30,109 nt of DNA, taken from IMG/VR virus record IMGVR_UViG_3300048924_000109, positions 1-30,109 of that record. One strand, given 5' to 3'. The number at the start of each line of letters is the position of its first letter. The first letter of the stretch is position 1. The DNA comes from a virus. Position numbers and translations under genes: made by a program. Shown here in pieces: positions 22,766-30,109 of this stretch. The notes under the pieces were generated by a model. It saw nothing but the letters and a program-made list of their open reading frames with translations, made no database searches and was not told the DNA's origin.

Positions 22766-23566
22766 TTAGTCAGTGACGGTAAAGCCGCCAGCCATCTTCG
22801 CGCTGCGCTCGACAGCCGGAAGAGCATCAAACTCGGCTCGGCTCATGGTCTTGCCGCCGCCGTTCTGGTTTCCGTTGCCTTGCCGAGCGCCGCCGCCAGA
22901 GTTGCCGGTACCCTTAAGGATCGCATCCTTGTGGGCGTAGCTGTCCACGATGGTTTCGAGAGCCTCGTCGAACTCAGCCAGTTCGCCTGGCTTGGTGCGG
23001 GAGTAGATCTTGTTGCCGGCGGCGTCATAGGCGACCGTCTTGCCGTCCTCGACCTTGAACCGCTGGCCGAACTGCGACTGCAGCATATCGGCCGGGATCG
23101 CGACCTTGTCGGCAATGAACTTCGATCGAGAGAAGGCGCCGCCGATTTTCTCGGAGTAGAGGTCCGCCTGCAGCTTGTCCCGCTCGCCAGTGAGAGTAGC
23201 GATTGTCTCGCCGCTCGCCTTGGCTGCGGCAGCAACCTGCTCTTCCGCCGCCTTCTTCGCAGCAGCCTTGATTTCCTCGACCTTGCCGGCGGTGACCAGA
23301 TCGCCGTCCTTCAGGTTCTTGACGGTCTCAAGCGCCCTCTTGGCGGCCTCGCCGTCCTCGATGCCTTCGAACGTCTTCAGCTTGGTCTCTGCGGCTTCCT
23401 TCGCTTCGCGATGGGCCTTGGCCTCACCGTTCAGCCGCGTGATGGTGGCGACGGTCGTCGGCGCGTCGAACGCGACCTCCTTGCCGTCGTCATGCAGGTA
23501 AACCGGCTTGCCGTCCTGCACTTCCGCGTAGGTCTTTCCCTCGTGGGTGATGGTCTTGAGTTTCAT
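22766..23566 (-). CDS. Scaffold-like protein (DUF6651 type)
   Basis: A 266-aa protein with a beta N-terminus (LKTITHEGKTYAEVQDGKPV), a long helical, alanine/glutamate-rich middle (EIKAAAKKAAEEQVAAAAKA), and a flexible glycine/asparagine linker before a C-terminal motif (MSRAEFDALPAVERSAKM). Scaffolds usually combine a coiled coil with a small coat-binding end, and the gene immediately precedes the coat gene. The C-terminal motif is typical of phage DUF6651-like scaffolds. Confidence 0.75.
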   Translation of the reverse strand: MKLKTITHEGKTYAEVQDGKPVYLHDDGKEVAFDAPTTVATITRLNGEAKAHREAKEAAETKLKTFEGIEDGEAAKRALETVKNLKDGDLVTAGKVEEIKAAAKKAAEEQVAAAAKASGETIATLTGERDKLQADLYSEKIGGAFSRSKFIADKVAIPADMLQSQFGQRFKVEDGKTVAYDAAGNKIYSRTKPGELAEFDEALETIVDSYAHKDAILKGTGNSGGGARQGNGNQNGGGKTMSRAEFDALPAVERSAKMAGGFTVTD

Positions 23567-23710
23567 GGCTGGTCTTTCTCGGGCATCCGCCCGTCGCTAT
23601 GGAGCATCCGCTCCGATCGCCCGCTCTTGCGTCCGCTGACGGGCATGGGTAGTCGCGCCGCCGAATGATCCGGCGACGTGAGGGACCGCGATGCGGCCTG
23701 AACTGTTTGG
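23567..23710. other. Intergenic region between membrane protein and scaffold genes
   Basis: 144 bases without a supported gene. Several inverted repeats are visible, including CGGGC...GCCCG just upstream of the scaffold start and GCCGC/CGGCG runs further out. It may hold a late promoter or RNA processing site for the capsid genes, but no clear -10/-35 pair was seen. Confidence 0.35.
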
Positions 23711-24457
23711 TTAGTGGACAGAAGCTCCGATCTCGCCATCGCTCATCGGCGCGGCAGGATCAGGGAGGTTGTTCATGTATCGAAAGCTGGCCATACGGGC
23801 GAGATCGGCTTCATCCGGAGCCGCCCGGCTGAAGGCATCCAGGATGCGCCAGCGGTCATGGGCAGACTTGTTCGCGTCGCCGAGCATGTCTTCCAGCATG
23901 CGCTTGAGCTCCGAGCGGGCGCTGAGGCTCCGGCAGAGCTGGCGAGCCGCTGCACCGGCGCTCACACCTTCGCGATATTCTTCCTTCACCATCGCATCGA
24001 TACCGATGATGCTGCGGCGCGCGGACGCCTGGGCGTCTTCTTCCTCAACGTTCCGTCGGTAGATATCGCGGAACCACATGGGCTGCTGGCGACTGCGGTG
24101 CAGTTCATGCCACAGGAGAGACCATCCGATCTGCCAGCCGCCGTTGTTGCGATATGCGCTGAAGGCAATGAGCTGGCCGAAACCTGCACCGAACCCCGAG
24201 AAGTTGCCGCCGTGGAACTGCGCCCATGGCCGAAAAGTGAAGGTCGGCTGCCGTCGCAACGACAGCCCCCAAGACCACGTCAGGCTGTGCGGGCTGTGAT
24301 AGCTCGCGATATTCCAGACTGCCCGGCTGCTCGTTTTGCGGAAGACGGTAAACCCGGGCACAAACAGAGCAGGCACTACCAGCAGGGGCGACAGCAGAAG
24401 TGCCGCCATCACCAGCGGCATACACAGATAGCCAATCAACACGCCGATGAAGCGCAT
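23711..24457 (-). CDS. Membrane-anchored HSPHSLTWSW-family protein (248 aa)
   Basis: The N-terminal 35 residues are strongly hydrophobic (LVMAALLLSPLLVVPALFVP), forming one or two membrane helices. Residues about 49-145 are clearly related to the 137-aa protein at 28448: both contain HSPHSLTWSW, then R-R, a glycine-rich G-GxG-LI stretch, Y-R-NG-W, LLW and QQPMWF-D. A further 100 helical residues follow that the shorter relative lacks. AAGGAA precedes the ATG. It sits between portal and scaffold, an unusual place for a membrane protein. The function is unknown; a role in head assembly at the membrane or in host takeover is speculative. Confidence 0.7.
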   Translation of the reverse strand: MRFIGVLIGYLCMPLVMAALLLSPLLVVPALFVPGFTVFRKTSSRAVWNIASYHSPHSLTWSWGLSLRRQPTFTFRPWAQFHGGNFSGFGAGFGQLIAFSAYRNNGGWQIGWSLLWHELHRSRQQPMWFRDIYRRNVEEEDAQASARRSIIGIDAMVKEEYREGVSAGAAARQLCRSLSARSELKRMLEDMLGDANKSAHDRWRILDAFSRAAPDEADLARMASFRYMNNLPDPAAPMSDGEIGASVH

Positions 24458-24486
24458 AGCGAGGTTCCTTTCGGTTTTGGTTGACG

Positions 24487-25998
24487 TCAGGCCGCGTTCT
24501 GAGCTGGCGGCTTACCAGTGACGGCCGCGTCGAGCTCGTCGTCGCTTGGATCGCCCGGGATCTCGTTCAAGATCGCCTGCTCTTCGGCCTTCGGGTCGAA
24601 CTCGGGAGACAGCACGTTGCGACGGCGCATCTCGCTCCAAAGGGTGCGCTGCGACAGATCACCGGCCCCGCGCATCTTCAGCAGCGAATCCGGTCCCTTC
24701 TCATCGTTGGGATCGAGGTCAAAGTCGTCGTGGACCTGAACCTCTGCTTCCGTCTCTTCCTTCAGCCACATGGCCGTGAGCTTCATCGCATTCTCAAGCG
24801 CGTCTCGAAGGTTCAGCGCCCATGCCTGGATAGCACTGTTGCCCTTCTGAGCGGCGAATGCGGTAGTGACGACGGTCAGGTTGCCGGTCTGCGCAGTCAG
24901 CGGCTGGCGGCCGAGCTCGCGGAGCTGCTGCTCGGTCTGCTTCACGTCTTCGGCGAGGAACTTCAGCGATTCCGCCGACGGCTCGATGAATGTCCACTCG
25001 CCATGCTGGCCCTCGCCATTGGCCGGGGCATAGAGAACCGACTTAGGCCCGACTGGTACCGGCATCGGCTTGCCGTCCTCGCCCATCATCGGGGAGACGC
25101 CGTTACCCGCCAGCATCGGGAAGCAGGTCAGCTCCTTGGCATATTTCAGGCCGCTTTCCTGCTGGTAGTGCTCGATCTGCAGGAAGGCTGCATCCTTGAG
25201 CGGTGGAACCACTCGCCAGGAGTGACCGACACGCCGGCCGGTGAGAAACGGCACGATAGGAATGACGCCGATCGTGATCGGACCGGAGCCTTTCGATACC
25301 CACGTCTCTGACTTATTGGCCTCAACGACCTTTTCCAGCAGCTCCCACGTAGCTGGCGCGGCAGAGACCGCCTCGCCCCGCTCATCGAAGACAACATCGC
25401 GATTGAGGACGCGGACACGCTCGACCGTCTTCTCACCGTAGCCATCGCGCTCTGTCACGTCTTCCTTGATACGGACATGCACGAAGGTCTCAATGCCACC
25501 GATCATCTCGGAATAGGCCGCCAGAAGGTTTACGCATGGCACCGCTACCCAGTACGGCCGGGCGCCGATCTCCGCTTCCTTGGCCTTGGTGGCATTGGCC
25601 GGGACGTTCTTGGTGTAGTCGACGAGGATCCAGTCGAGCGCATAGGCGATGCCACGGAAGAACGAATTTGCGGCGAAGACGTGGAGGTGATCGCCCTGCC
25701 CCGAGATATTTTCAGTCAGAGCCTTGATCCGGTCGGATGCCTTGTCACCCAGTGCGACTTCCTTCGAGAATGGCTTTGCGGCCAGGTTCTCGACGATGTC
25801 GCGGAAGATGTTGGTGAACTTGCCGTTCTGCCGGCGGAAGTCGTAGTCCGGCTGGCTCTCGTTCGGGAATTTCGGCAGGTACTTGACGCCGGCGGCTCGC
25901 ATTGCGTCAGCGCCGCCCAGGATGGTACCGACCATGTCCCAATACGGCTTCATAGCGGCGTAATCGGAGCTGACGTCGCTCGGCTTTGCTTCTGGCAT
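24487..25998 (-). CDS. Portal protein (DUF4055 type)
   Basis: A 503-aa protein directly after the large terminase, with which it shares a TGATG overlap. The sequence PPLKDAAFLQIEHYQQESG followed by TCFPMLAGNG is the DUF4055 signature, a portal family in many alphaproteobacterial phages. The C-terminal region has a long helix (NSAIQAWALNLRDALENAM) and an acidic end. Twelve copies would form the vertex ring for DNA entry and exit and bind the terminase and connector. Confidence 0.85.
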   Translation of the reverse strand: MPEAKPSDVSSDYAAMKPYWDMVGTILGGADAMRAAGVKYLPKFPNESQPDYDFRRQNGKFTNIFRDIVENLAAKPFSKEVALGDKASDRIKALTENISGQGDHLHVFAANSFFRGIAYALDWILVDYTKNVPANATKAKEAEIGARPYWVAVPCVNLLAAYSEMIGGIETFVHVRIKEDVTERDGYGEKTVERVRVLNRDVVFDERGEAVSAAPATWELLEKVVEANKSETWVSKGSGPITIGVIPIVPFLTGRRVGHSWRVVPPLKDAAFLQIEHYQQESGLKYAKELTCFPMLAGNGVSPMMGEDGKPMPVPVGPKSVLYAPANGEGQHGEWTFIEPSAESLKFLAEDVKQTEQQLRELGRQPLTAQTGNLTVVTTAFAAQKGNSAIQAWALNLRDALENAMKLTAMWLKEETEAEVQVHDDFDLDPNDEKGPDSLLKMRGAGDLSQRTLWSEMRRRNVLSPEFDPKAEEQAILNEIPGDPSDDELDAAVTGKPPAQNAA

Positions 25999-27650
25999 CA
26001 GCGGGCTCCGTATGTTCCGAATAGGGCTTGTGGCGCCTCGACAGGCGGGTCGACGTTGGCCAGCATGAGAGCATCCGCGTAGTCAGGGCTCTTTACGCCG
26101 CGCCTCGCGAGTTCGGCCTTGGTTTCAATCACGATCTTGCCGCGCTCATTTCTGCCCCACTTGACGAGGGACAGTTCTAGGCACAGCTGATCGGAATCCT
26201 TATCACCGGATGGCAAGGCCAGCAGATCGGTCAGCGGGTGTTCCTGCCCGCCTTTGCCTTCTATCCAGCATACATGCTCGTGGGTCCGCTGCAGCGTCGT
26301 GCGCGCCAGCCACCACACCTCGGCCTTCAGGTTCCCGAACATCTCCTCTGAGGTCCGGCCATCGGGCCATGTGCGCTTGGTCGGCGGCAGCCCGGTATTG
26401 ACCGGAACGACCTTCAGCCCGCGACGTGGGTTTTTCATCAGTGTCGACGATACGCCGGCGCCAACACCGGGAGCATCGAAATTGAGGCGAGCCGCGCCAG
26501 TTTCTGTCGCGATCTCCAGCATCCACAGAGCCGTCTCGGTCGTGTCCGGTTCACCGCGGCTGAGTGGCGTCTCGACGATCGGCCCACGCCTTGGCACGAC
26601 GACCGACTTCGCTTTGCCTGCACCGACGTCGCCGCCGAGAACAACCTCGTTGCTTGGCCTCAGTCGAGGCTCCAGATTGATGAGCCGTTTGGCGCTCTCC
26701 ACCCAAACCGCCGGGATGCAAATGCCTTCGACCGAGGCGCTATAGTCGATGTCGTACTCGCTCGCCCAGGTCGTGGGGTCGGAGAAGCTGTTACGCTTCG
26801 CCTCTGCCCATTCCTCAGTCTTGCGAGGATCATCCCGCCAGTGCAGCCGCATGATCTGATGCGGTTTCATGATCGAGTGACGTTTGCGGGCGAAGAGATT
26901 GCCCATGCCGTTGACCGACGAGACCCAGATCACGCAATCGGTGTTACCAGAGAGCGCCTTCTCGACCGTCTCAGCGTTCGGTACGAAAGCCGCCTCGTCG
27001 ACAACGTACATCGAGGATCGGCCACCGCGGCCCATATCCTCGCCGCCCTCGCCCGATATCACCGATCCCGTCGCCGGGTTGGAGATGCGCATGTAATTGT
27101 CGTGCTGCGCCCAATTGAAGCCATCAGGCATCATTTCGGGCGGCAAGCGCCGCATCATGATCCGGATCTTCGCGAAGATGCTGTCCGGGTTATCCTTCTT
27201 GTCGACGTAATCAACCTTGCGGGAGCCGAACGTGGCCTTGAAGCCCGGATTGAACAGCCACTGATGCAGTGCCACTCCTGCGGTGAGGTAGGTGGCGCCG
27301 GTATCCCGGCTCTTCTCGATCAGCCCTTCTTCTGCGGCAGCGATGCGGGCCATGATGCCCAACACTATATCGCGCTGCTTCGGCCAGAGCTTGAATTGAA
27401 CGTAGGCGCCGCCTGGCTTGCCTACCAAGCGCGGGTCGTATGTCCAAACCCACTTGTCGAACCAATAGATGATGTCTTTGGCGCAGCGCTCTCGCTCTGC
27501 CTGCCAACCGCCGGCCTCTTTCTCAACCTTGTTGCGTTGCTCTCGCTCAGCCTGTTTTTTCCGCTTGGCCTCGATGAGCGCGAGATATTCACGCTTCTGC
27601 CTCGGCGTCATCCTCGCCAGCGCTGGCTGTGAGGGCTGCAATGCGAGCAT
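25998..27650 (-). CDS. terL: Terminase large subunit
   Basis: A 550-aa DNA packaging motor. The ATPase has a Walker A-like SRDTGATY at about 114-121 and a Walker B SSMYVVDEAAF at 212-222 (Asp-Glu 218-219), followed by a coupling motif VSSVNG near 243. The RNase H-like nuclease shows GGDVGAG near 339 with Asp341 and FDAPGVGAG with Asp392. It starts at an ATG six bases after GAGGAA and overlaps the small subunit by 62 bases; an internal ATG at 27611 is less well placed. It acts with the small subunit at the portal to cut and pump DNA. Confidence 0.95.
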   Translation of the reverse strand: MLALQPSQPALARMTPRQKREYLALIEAKRKKQAEREQRNKVEKEAGGWQAERERCAKDIIYWFDKWVWTYDPRLVGKPGGAYVQFKLWPKQRDIVLGIMARIAAAEEGLIEKSRDTGATYLTAGVALHQWLFNPGFKATFGSRKVDYVDKKDNPDSIFAKIRIMMRRLPPEMMPDGFNWAQHDNYMRISNPATGSVISGEGGEDMGRGGRSSMYVVDEAAFVPNAETVEKALSGNTDCVIWVSSVNGMGNLFARKRHSIMKPHQIMRLHWRDDPRKTEEWAEAKRNSFSDPTTWASEYDIDYSASVEGICIPAVWVESAKRLINLEPRLRPSNEVVLGGDVGAGKAKSVVVPRRGPIVETPLSRGEPDTTETALWMLEIATETGAARLNFDAPGVGAGVSSTLMKNPRRGLKVVPVNTGLPPTKRTWPDGRTSEEMFGNLKAEVWWLARTTLQRTHEHVCWIEGKGGQEHPLTDLLALPSGDKDSDQLCLELSLVKWGRNERGKIVIETKAELARRGVKSPDYADALMLANVDPPVEAPQALFGTYGAR

Positions 27651-28032
27651 CGATTTCCTCTTCGGTCAGGTTGGCGTATTCGATCGCGCCGCCATTCGGG
27701 CCGCTCAGTTCCCGCTTCACCGGTGCATAGCTCCCCTGCATCTTGTTCGCCTCGGCAATCGCAGCAATGGCCGTACGGCGATCTTCCTTGGCGGAAGCGT
27801 CGAAGATATCTTTCAGGGCCAAGAGCCTGTCAGCGGCCGTCCATTCGGCTTTCTCAGCTACTCTGGACTTGATCTCTGCTACTCGCCTCCGGATGCTCTC
27901 ATTTGCACTCAGACGCGAGGCGTTACCCCTGTGCGGCTTGAAGCCAGCGGCGGCATAGGATTCGTCTGCCGTCCTTCCTTGCGCGAGTGCCTGCGCCATG
28001 CTCTCATGCCGTGCGTTTTTCAAGACTGGCAT
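27589..28032 (-). CDS. terS: Terminase small subunit
   Basis: A 147-aa protein upstream of and overlapping terL. The N-terminal part forms a helix-turn-helix-like DNA-binding region (MAQALAQGRTADESYAAAGF, KPHRGNASRLSAN) of the kind that recognises the packaging site. The middle helix would build the ring (RRTAIAAIAEANKMQGSY), and PVKRELSGPNGG is a motif shared with other small terminases. The acidic C-terminus (LTEEEIDARIAALTA) probably contacts TerL. Confidence 0.85.
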   Translation of the reverse strand: MPVLKNARHESMAQALAQGRTADESYAAAGFKPHRGNASRLSANESIRRRVAEIKSRVAEKAEWTAADRLLALKDIFDASAKEDRRTAIAAIAEANKMQGSYAPVKRELSGPNGGAIEYANLTEEEIDARIAALTASAGEDDAEAEA

Positions 28033-28054
28033 GGTTCAACCTTCAGGAGGCAAT

Positions 28055-28318
28055 GTGGACAAGGACAAGACGATACAGCACTTTATTGGCGTTCATACCG
28101 GTGCAGAAGCGGTCGCTTTGGAAGCTCTAATCGCGCTCAGGAGAGAACTCGGACCGGCGGCAGACGAGGTGCTTGCTAAGATCCAGTCAAAACTTGAAGG
28201 CCAATACAAGAATTCAGATATCGCGCCTTCGCTCGAGCTTAGGCATGCGGAGGTCGTGAGACCCGTACTAGACGAAATATCGAGACTGTTCAGTACGGCG
28301 CGAGCGTCTACGCCTTAG
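28055..28318 (+). CDS. Small plus-strand hypothetical protein (87 aa)
   Basis: A plus-strand gene set back to back with the small terminase gene. GTG 28055 is chosen because AGGAGG lies four bases before it; a longer frame from 27998 would overlap terS. The product (TIQHFIGVHTGAEAVALEAL, then LRRELGPAADEVLAKIQSKL and EVVRPVLDEISRLF) is soluble, helical and acidic, with no recognised family. Its stop overlaps the stop of the convergent 43-aa gene. It may regulate the neighbouring packaging genes or be a small moron. Confidence 0.6.
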   Translation: MDKDKTIQHFIGVHTGAEAVALEALIALRRELGPAADEVLAKIQSKLEGQYKNSDIAPSLELRHAEVVRPVLDEISRLFSTARASTP

Positions 28319-28446
28319 AGCGCCCGCCATATCCCCTCACCTGGAGGCTGATACGACTGGCAGGCGGTGAGGAAGGCGCCGGCAAACCCGCAGAGCGCCA
28401 TGATGATAGCGATGGTGAGGATTGTGCGTTCGGTGCGGGTGGTCAT
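28315..28446 (-). CDS. Tiny membrane or lipoprotein (43 aa)
   Basis: Starts one base after the stop of the HSPHSLTWSW gene. The product has a basic start (TTRTERT), a hydrophobic helix (ILTIAIIMALCGFAGAFL), a lipobox-like LTAC, and a short tail QSYQPPGEGIWRAL. This could be a small lipoprotein such as an outer spanin, but no partner inner spanin is visible next to it. A longer frame from 28521 is a shadow. Confidence 0.5.
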   Translation of the reverse strand: MTTRTERTILTIAIIMALCGFAGAFLTACQSYQPPGEGIWRAL

Positions 28447-28447
28447 G

Positions 28448-28861
28448 TCAGTGAACGTGATTCGACGGTGGAGGAGCAGAAACGACGTGCGCGAGCTGCT
28501 GCCGAAGCTTCCAATTCTCATGCTTCAGCTCTTCTTCCTCGTCCCAGCTTCGGTGGATCATATCCTTGAACCACATCGGCTGCTGGCTGGTGTAGTGGAT
28601 GCCGCACCATAATAGACAAACATCCCACGTCGCGTGGCCGTTGGCGCGATAGCCCCACGCTGAGATCAGGGTGCCGAGACCTGCGCCAAGACTGGCGCCC
28701 GAACGCTGAGCAAATGGCTTGGGCCACATGATCTGATGGCGGCGGAAGCTGATGATCCATGACCATGTCAGGCTATGCGGCGAATGCCACGAGGCGAGGT
28801 TAAACGTCTTGCGGCTGTTCGTTCGGCTAAACAGCTTCAATCCGGCTGGAAGCAATCTCAT
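28448..28861 (-). CDS. HSPHSLTWSW-family protein (137 aa)
   Basis: Starts at an ATG that overlaps the stop of the protease-like gene (ATGA). After a short N-terminus (MRLLPAGLKLFSRTNSRK) the family domain spans about residues 21-115: HSPHSLTWSW, GAGLGTLISAWGYRANGHA, LLWCGIH, QQPMWFKDMIHR. It ends in an acidic coiled region (DEEEELKHENWKLRQQL). It lacks the membrane helices of its paralogue at 23711. The function is unknown; aromatic residues and conserved histidines suggest a compact binding domain. Confidence 0.75.
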   Translation of the reverse strand: MRLLPAGLKLFSRTNSRKTFNLASWHSPHSLTWSWIISFRRHQIMWPKPFAQRSGASLGAGLGTLISAWGYRANGHATWDVCLLWCGIHYTSQQPMWFKDMIHRSWDEEEELKHENWKLRQQLAHVVSAPPPSNHVH

Positions 28862-29256
28862 CTCACACCCTCGCACTTGAACTGGATACTGGCCGGATCG
28901 AGCGGTGCCAGTACCCATGTGCGGCTGACGCTCAGGATACCTGCTCGGGATGGATGCGGGTCATGGGCAAGGCTGCCATCGTGATACACGACCATATGAT
29001 GGACGCCTCGCGGCGATGGTCCGGCAGCCAGGTAGAACCCGTCAAAGACATACTCGCCCTCGCGCCGGATCTGGCCGATGCCGCGCTCTTCCAGCCAATC
29101 CATGAAGGCAAGTTCCCAGTGGCTGGGCTCGTCCGCGATTTCGAGGAAGTGCGGCACGGCGTCCAGCGGGAGTTCTAGGATCGATGCGACCGAAGCCTGC
29201 ACGCAGTTGCCGCCGGCTCCCTCGCCCGCGAACTTATCCTGATCGACCGGCTTCAC
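28858..29256 (-). CDS. Papain-like fold (C39-like) phage protein (132 aa)
   Basis: The likely nucleophile is Cys18 in GGNCVQASVASILELPLDAV, followed by FLEIADEPSHWELAFMDWL. A His pair at 86-87 (RGVHHMVVYHDG) and Asp99 in HDPHPSR would complete a papain-like triad. This form, with the repeated GPSPRG...H...HDPHPS pattern, is common in unnamed phage proteins. The GTG at 29256 overlaps the upstream stop (GTGA); a longer frame to 29370 is unlikely. The substrate is unknown. Confidence 0.7.
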   Translation of the reverse strand: MKPVDQDKFAGEGAGGNCVQASVASILELPLDAVPHFLEIADEPSHWELAFMDWLEERGIGQIRREGEYVFDGFYLAAGPSPRGVHHMVVYHDGSLAHDPHPSRAGILSVSRTWVLAPLDPASIQFKCEGVR

Positions 29257-29453
29257 TGCTTCACCGGGCCAAGATCGGAGCGCTGCACATATCGGCCGTC
29301 CTCGATCGTGACGCTGCGCATCGCGCAAGGGCAGACGGGTTGGCCGTTCTGCGGGCCGATGCAGTTGCAAGGGCGCAGGCCAGCGCCGATTTCATGGTCG
29401 GCTTCAAGAGCGGCGCGCTTCTCGAACCACTCTTTGGTGATTACCAGTTTCAT
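29253..29453 (-). CDS. Small cysteine-containing protein (66 aa)
   Basis: Starts at the ATG just after the stop of the upstream gene. The product opens MKLVITKEWFEKRAALEADH and carries a cysteine cluster CNCIGPQNGQPVCPC, which could bind a metal. Similar small early-late proteins occur in rhizobial phages. It is coupled to the protease-like gene by overlap. Confidence 0.65.
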   Translation of the reverse strand: MKLVITKEWFEKRAALEADHEIGAGLRPCNCIGPQNGQPVCPCAMRSVTIEDGRYVQRSDLGPVKQ

Positions 29454-29464
29454 CTCACACACGG

Positions 29465-29782
29465 TCAGACGCTGACGCCGCTGCACATCTGCCGGCGGAG
29501 ATACCAGCCGACGCTAGACCGGTCGTGATCGTTGGAGGCCTTGCTGATGCGCTTGAGGGTAAACCAGCGGGTGCGAAGCTCGAAAGCAACACGAAGGCCG
29601 CGCTGATCTTCCGGAGCGTTGATGATGATGCGACCGAAGAAGGCGCTTGCACCCTTCTTGCGTCCGCCGGGCTGCATCCAGCTTTCAGGGATCACTCCCC
29701 AAATGGTGGGGCCGATCTGCAGGCTTGCGCCGACTGCCTGAGCCTGCACCGACTGCGCTCCGGTCTCGCGGTAAAATCGCAT
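29465..29782 (-). CDS. Hypothetical protein (105 aa)
   Basis: A well-placed AGGAG precedes the ATG. The product has IGPTIWGVIPESWMQPGGRK, then FGRIIINAPEDQRGLRVAF and a tail with RTRWFTLKRISKASNDHDR. No family is recognised. It is the first gene after the terminator-like hairpin at 29803, so it probably opens a transcription unit. Confidence 0.6.
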   Translation of the reverse strand: MRFYRETGAQSVQAQAVGASLQIGPTIWGVIPESWMQPGGRKKGASAFFGRIIINAPEDQRGLRVAFELRTRWFTLKRISKASNDHDRSSVGWYLRRQMCSGVSV

Positions 29783-29802
29783 TTCGCTCTCCTGAAATGA
29801 AA

Positions 29803-29834
29803 AGCCCGCCGGCCGAATGAACGGACGACGGGCT
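29803..29834 (-). terminator. Terminator-like hairpin
   Basis: On the minus strand AGCCCG and CGGGCT pair around a loop that itself contains CCG/CGG, followed by TTTTC. It would end transcription from the gene at the right edge of the window before the next operon begins. Confidence 0.55.
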
Positions 29835-30008
29835 GAGGAACGGTACGGGAGACGGGACTTTCACCCGTTGCGACCAGAGTCCGAAGCCTCCACGCCGCCG
29901 CTATGAGCACATCCCGATCTGCAATTGGCTCCGAGGGCCACAACTATCCTCGGCTTGGGACAGGGCGCCCCGTGAGGGGAAATGCTGTACCCGCGAAGGT
30001 CAGCAATC
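29835..30008. other. Structured intergenic region
   Basis: 174 bases without a supported gene. It contains a five-base-pair hairpin with a seven-base loop (29852-29868) and CCCC-GTGA-GGGG (29968-29979), a GNRA-type tetraloop on the plus strand. It may hold a promoter for the following genes or a small RNA. A tRNA was considered and not supported. Confidence 0.4.
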
Positions 30009-30109
30009 TTATGCGGCCTGCCTGCCCCGCCGCTTCCGATTGGCCTTCTCGATGCGCTTGATCAGCGCTGCGAGTTCCGGGCTATCGGGGTCATGGTAGG
30101 GCTTAGCGT
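30009..30109 (-). CDS. Partial hypothetical protein (C-terminal end)
   Basis: The frame runs in from the window edge and ends in TAA. The visible residues include KPYHDPDSPELAALIKRIEK and a basic ending ANRKRRGRQAA, which looks like a real protein end. The N-terminus lies outside the window, so no function can be given. Confidence 0.5.
   Translation of the reverse strand, partial: AKPYHDPDSPELAALIKRIEKANRKRRGRQAA

Noticed and set aside
22604-23668. 354-aa plus-strand frame opposite the scaffold gene
   Set aside because: Antisense shadow; the composition is leucine/valine/arginine-biased without recognisable domains.
29847-29930. Possible minus-strand tRNA (T-arm-like ACGGG, seven-base loop, CCCGT)
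   Set aside because: The T-loop lacks the normal TTC pattern, the anticodon stem does not pair, and the acceptor stem has mismatches; no CCA-like end fits.

Overview
The window is the late (packaging, head and tail) half of a tailed-phage genome, either a free phage or a prophage, almost certainly from an alphaproteobacterium and most likely the Rhizobiales. The evidence is high GC, long antisense shadow frames, and structural proteins in the style of rhizobial siphophages: a DUF4055-type portal, a P22-type coat protein, a long tape measure, and no contractile sheath. There is no integrase, repressor, replication gene or clear host gene, so lysogeny cannot be judged from this piece.

Nearly everything reads on the minus strand, so the operon runs from high to low coordinates. 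From 30.1 to 28.3 kb lies a cluster of small early-late genes: a partial gene at the edge, a terminator, two small hypotheticals, a papain-like fold protein, a protein with an HSPHSLTWSW motif, and a tiny lipobox protein. From 28.0 to 20.5 kb are the small and large terminase, portal, a membrane-anchored paralogue of the HSPHSLTWSW protein, scaffold, major capsid protein and two small head-associated proteins, followed by an SGNH-hydrolase fibre at 20.5-19.2 kb. From 15.0 to 11.3 kb are the connector, stopper, minor head protein, gp10-like and tail-terminator genes. From 11.2 to 0.2 kb are the tail tube, two out-of-frame tail-assembly chaperone pieces, a tape measure with an embedded lysozyme-like domain, distal tail and hub proteins, an NlpC/P60-type peptidase, a gpJ-like tip protein and a second SGNH-hydrolase receptor-binding protein. 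Gene spacing is mostly TGATG or ATGA overlap, which indicates tight translational coupling.

The unusual part is 15.05-19.25 kb, between the fibre gene and the head-tail connector. Here the tight minus-strand operon is broken by about 4 kb of visibly less GC-rich DNA carrying six unrelated genes on both strands: a zinc-ribbon/membrane protein, an HNH nuclease, an exported small protein, a small membrane protein, and a divergent pair of unknowns. A 19-bp G-rich direct repeat (consensus GATGATGGGGCGGYGGGGW) occurs five times, always in the same orientation, at the borders of these genes (15080, 15763, 16740, 17405, 17742). This looks like a repeat-punctuated cargo (moron) array, built by serial insertion at a short shared sequence, and it is the best candidate here for an undescribed system. 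The functions of most cargo genes are unknown; superinfection exclusion, defence or host fitness are inferences.

Secondary points of interest are the HSPHSLTWSW paralogue pair, a tail chaperone with no standard start codon, two SGNH hydrolases in one virion module, and small plus-strand genes inserted against the operon. No tRNA, CRISPR array or insertion sequence was found, and no promoter could be assigned with confidence.
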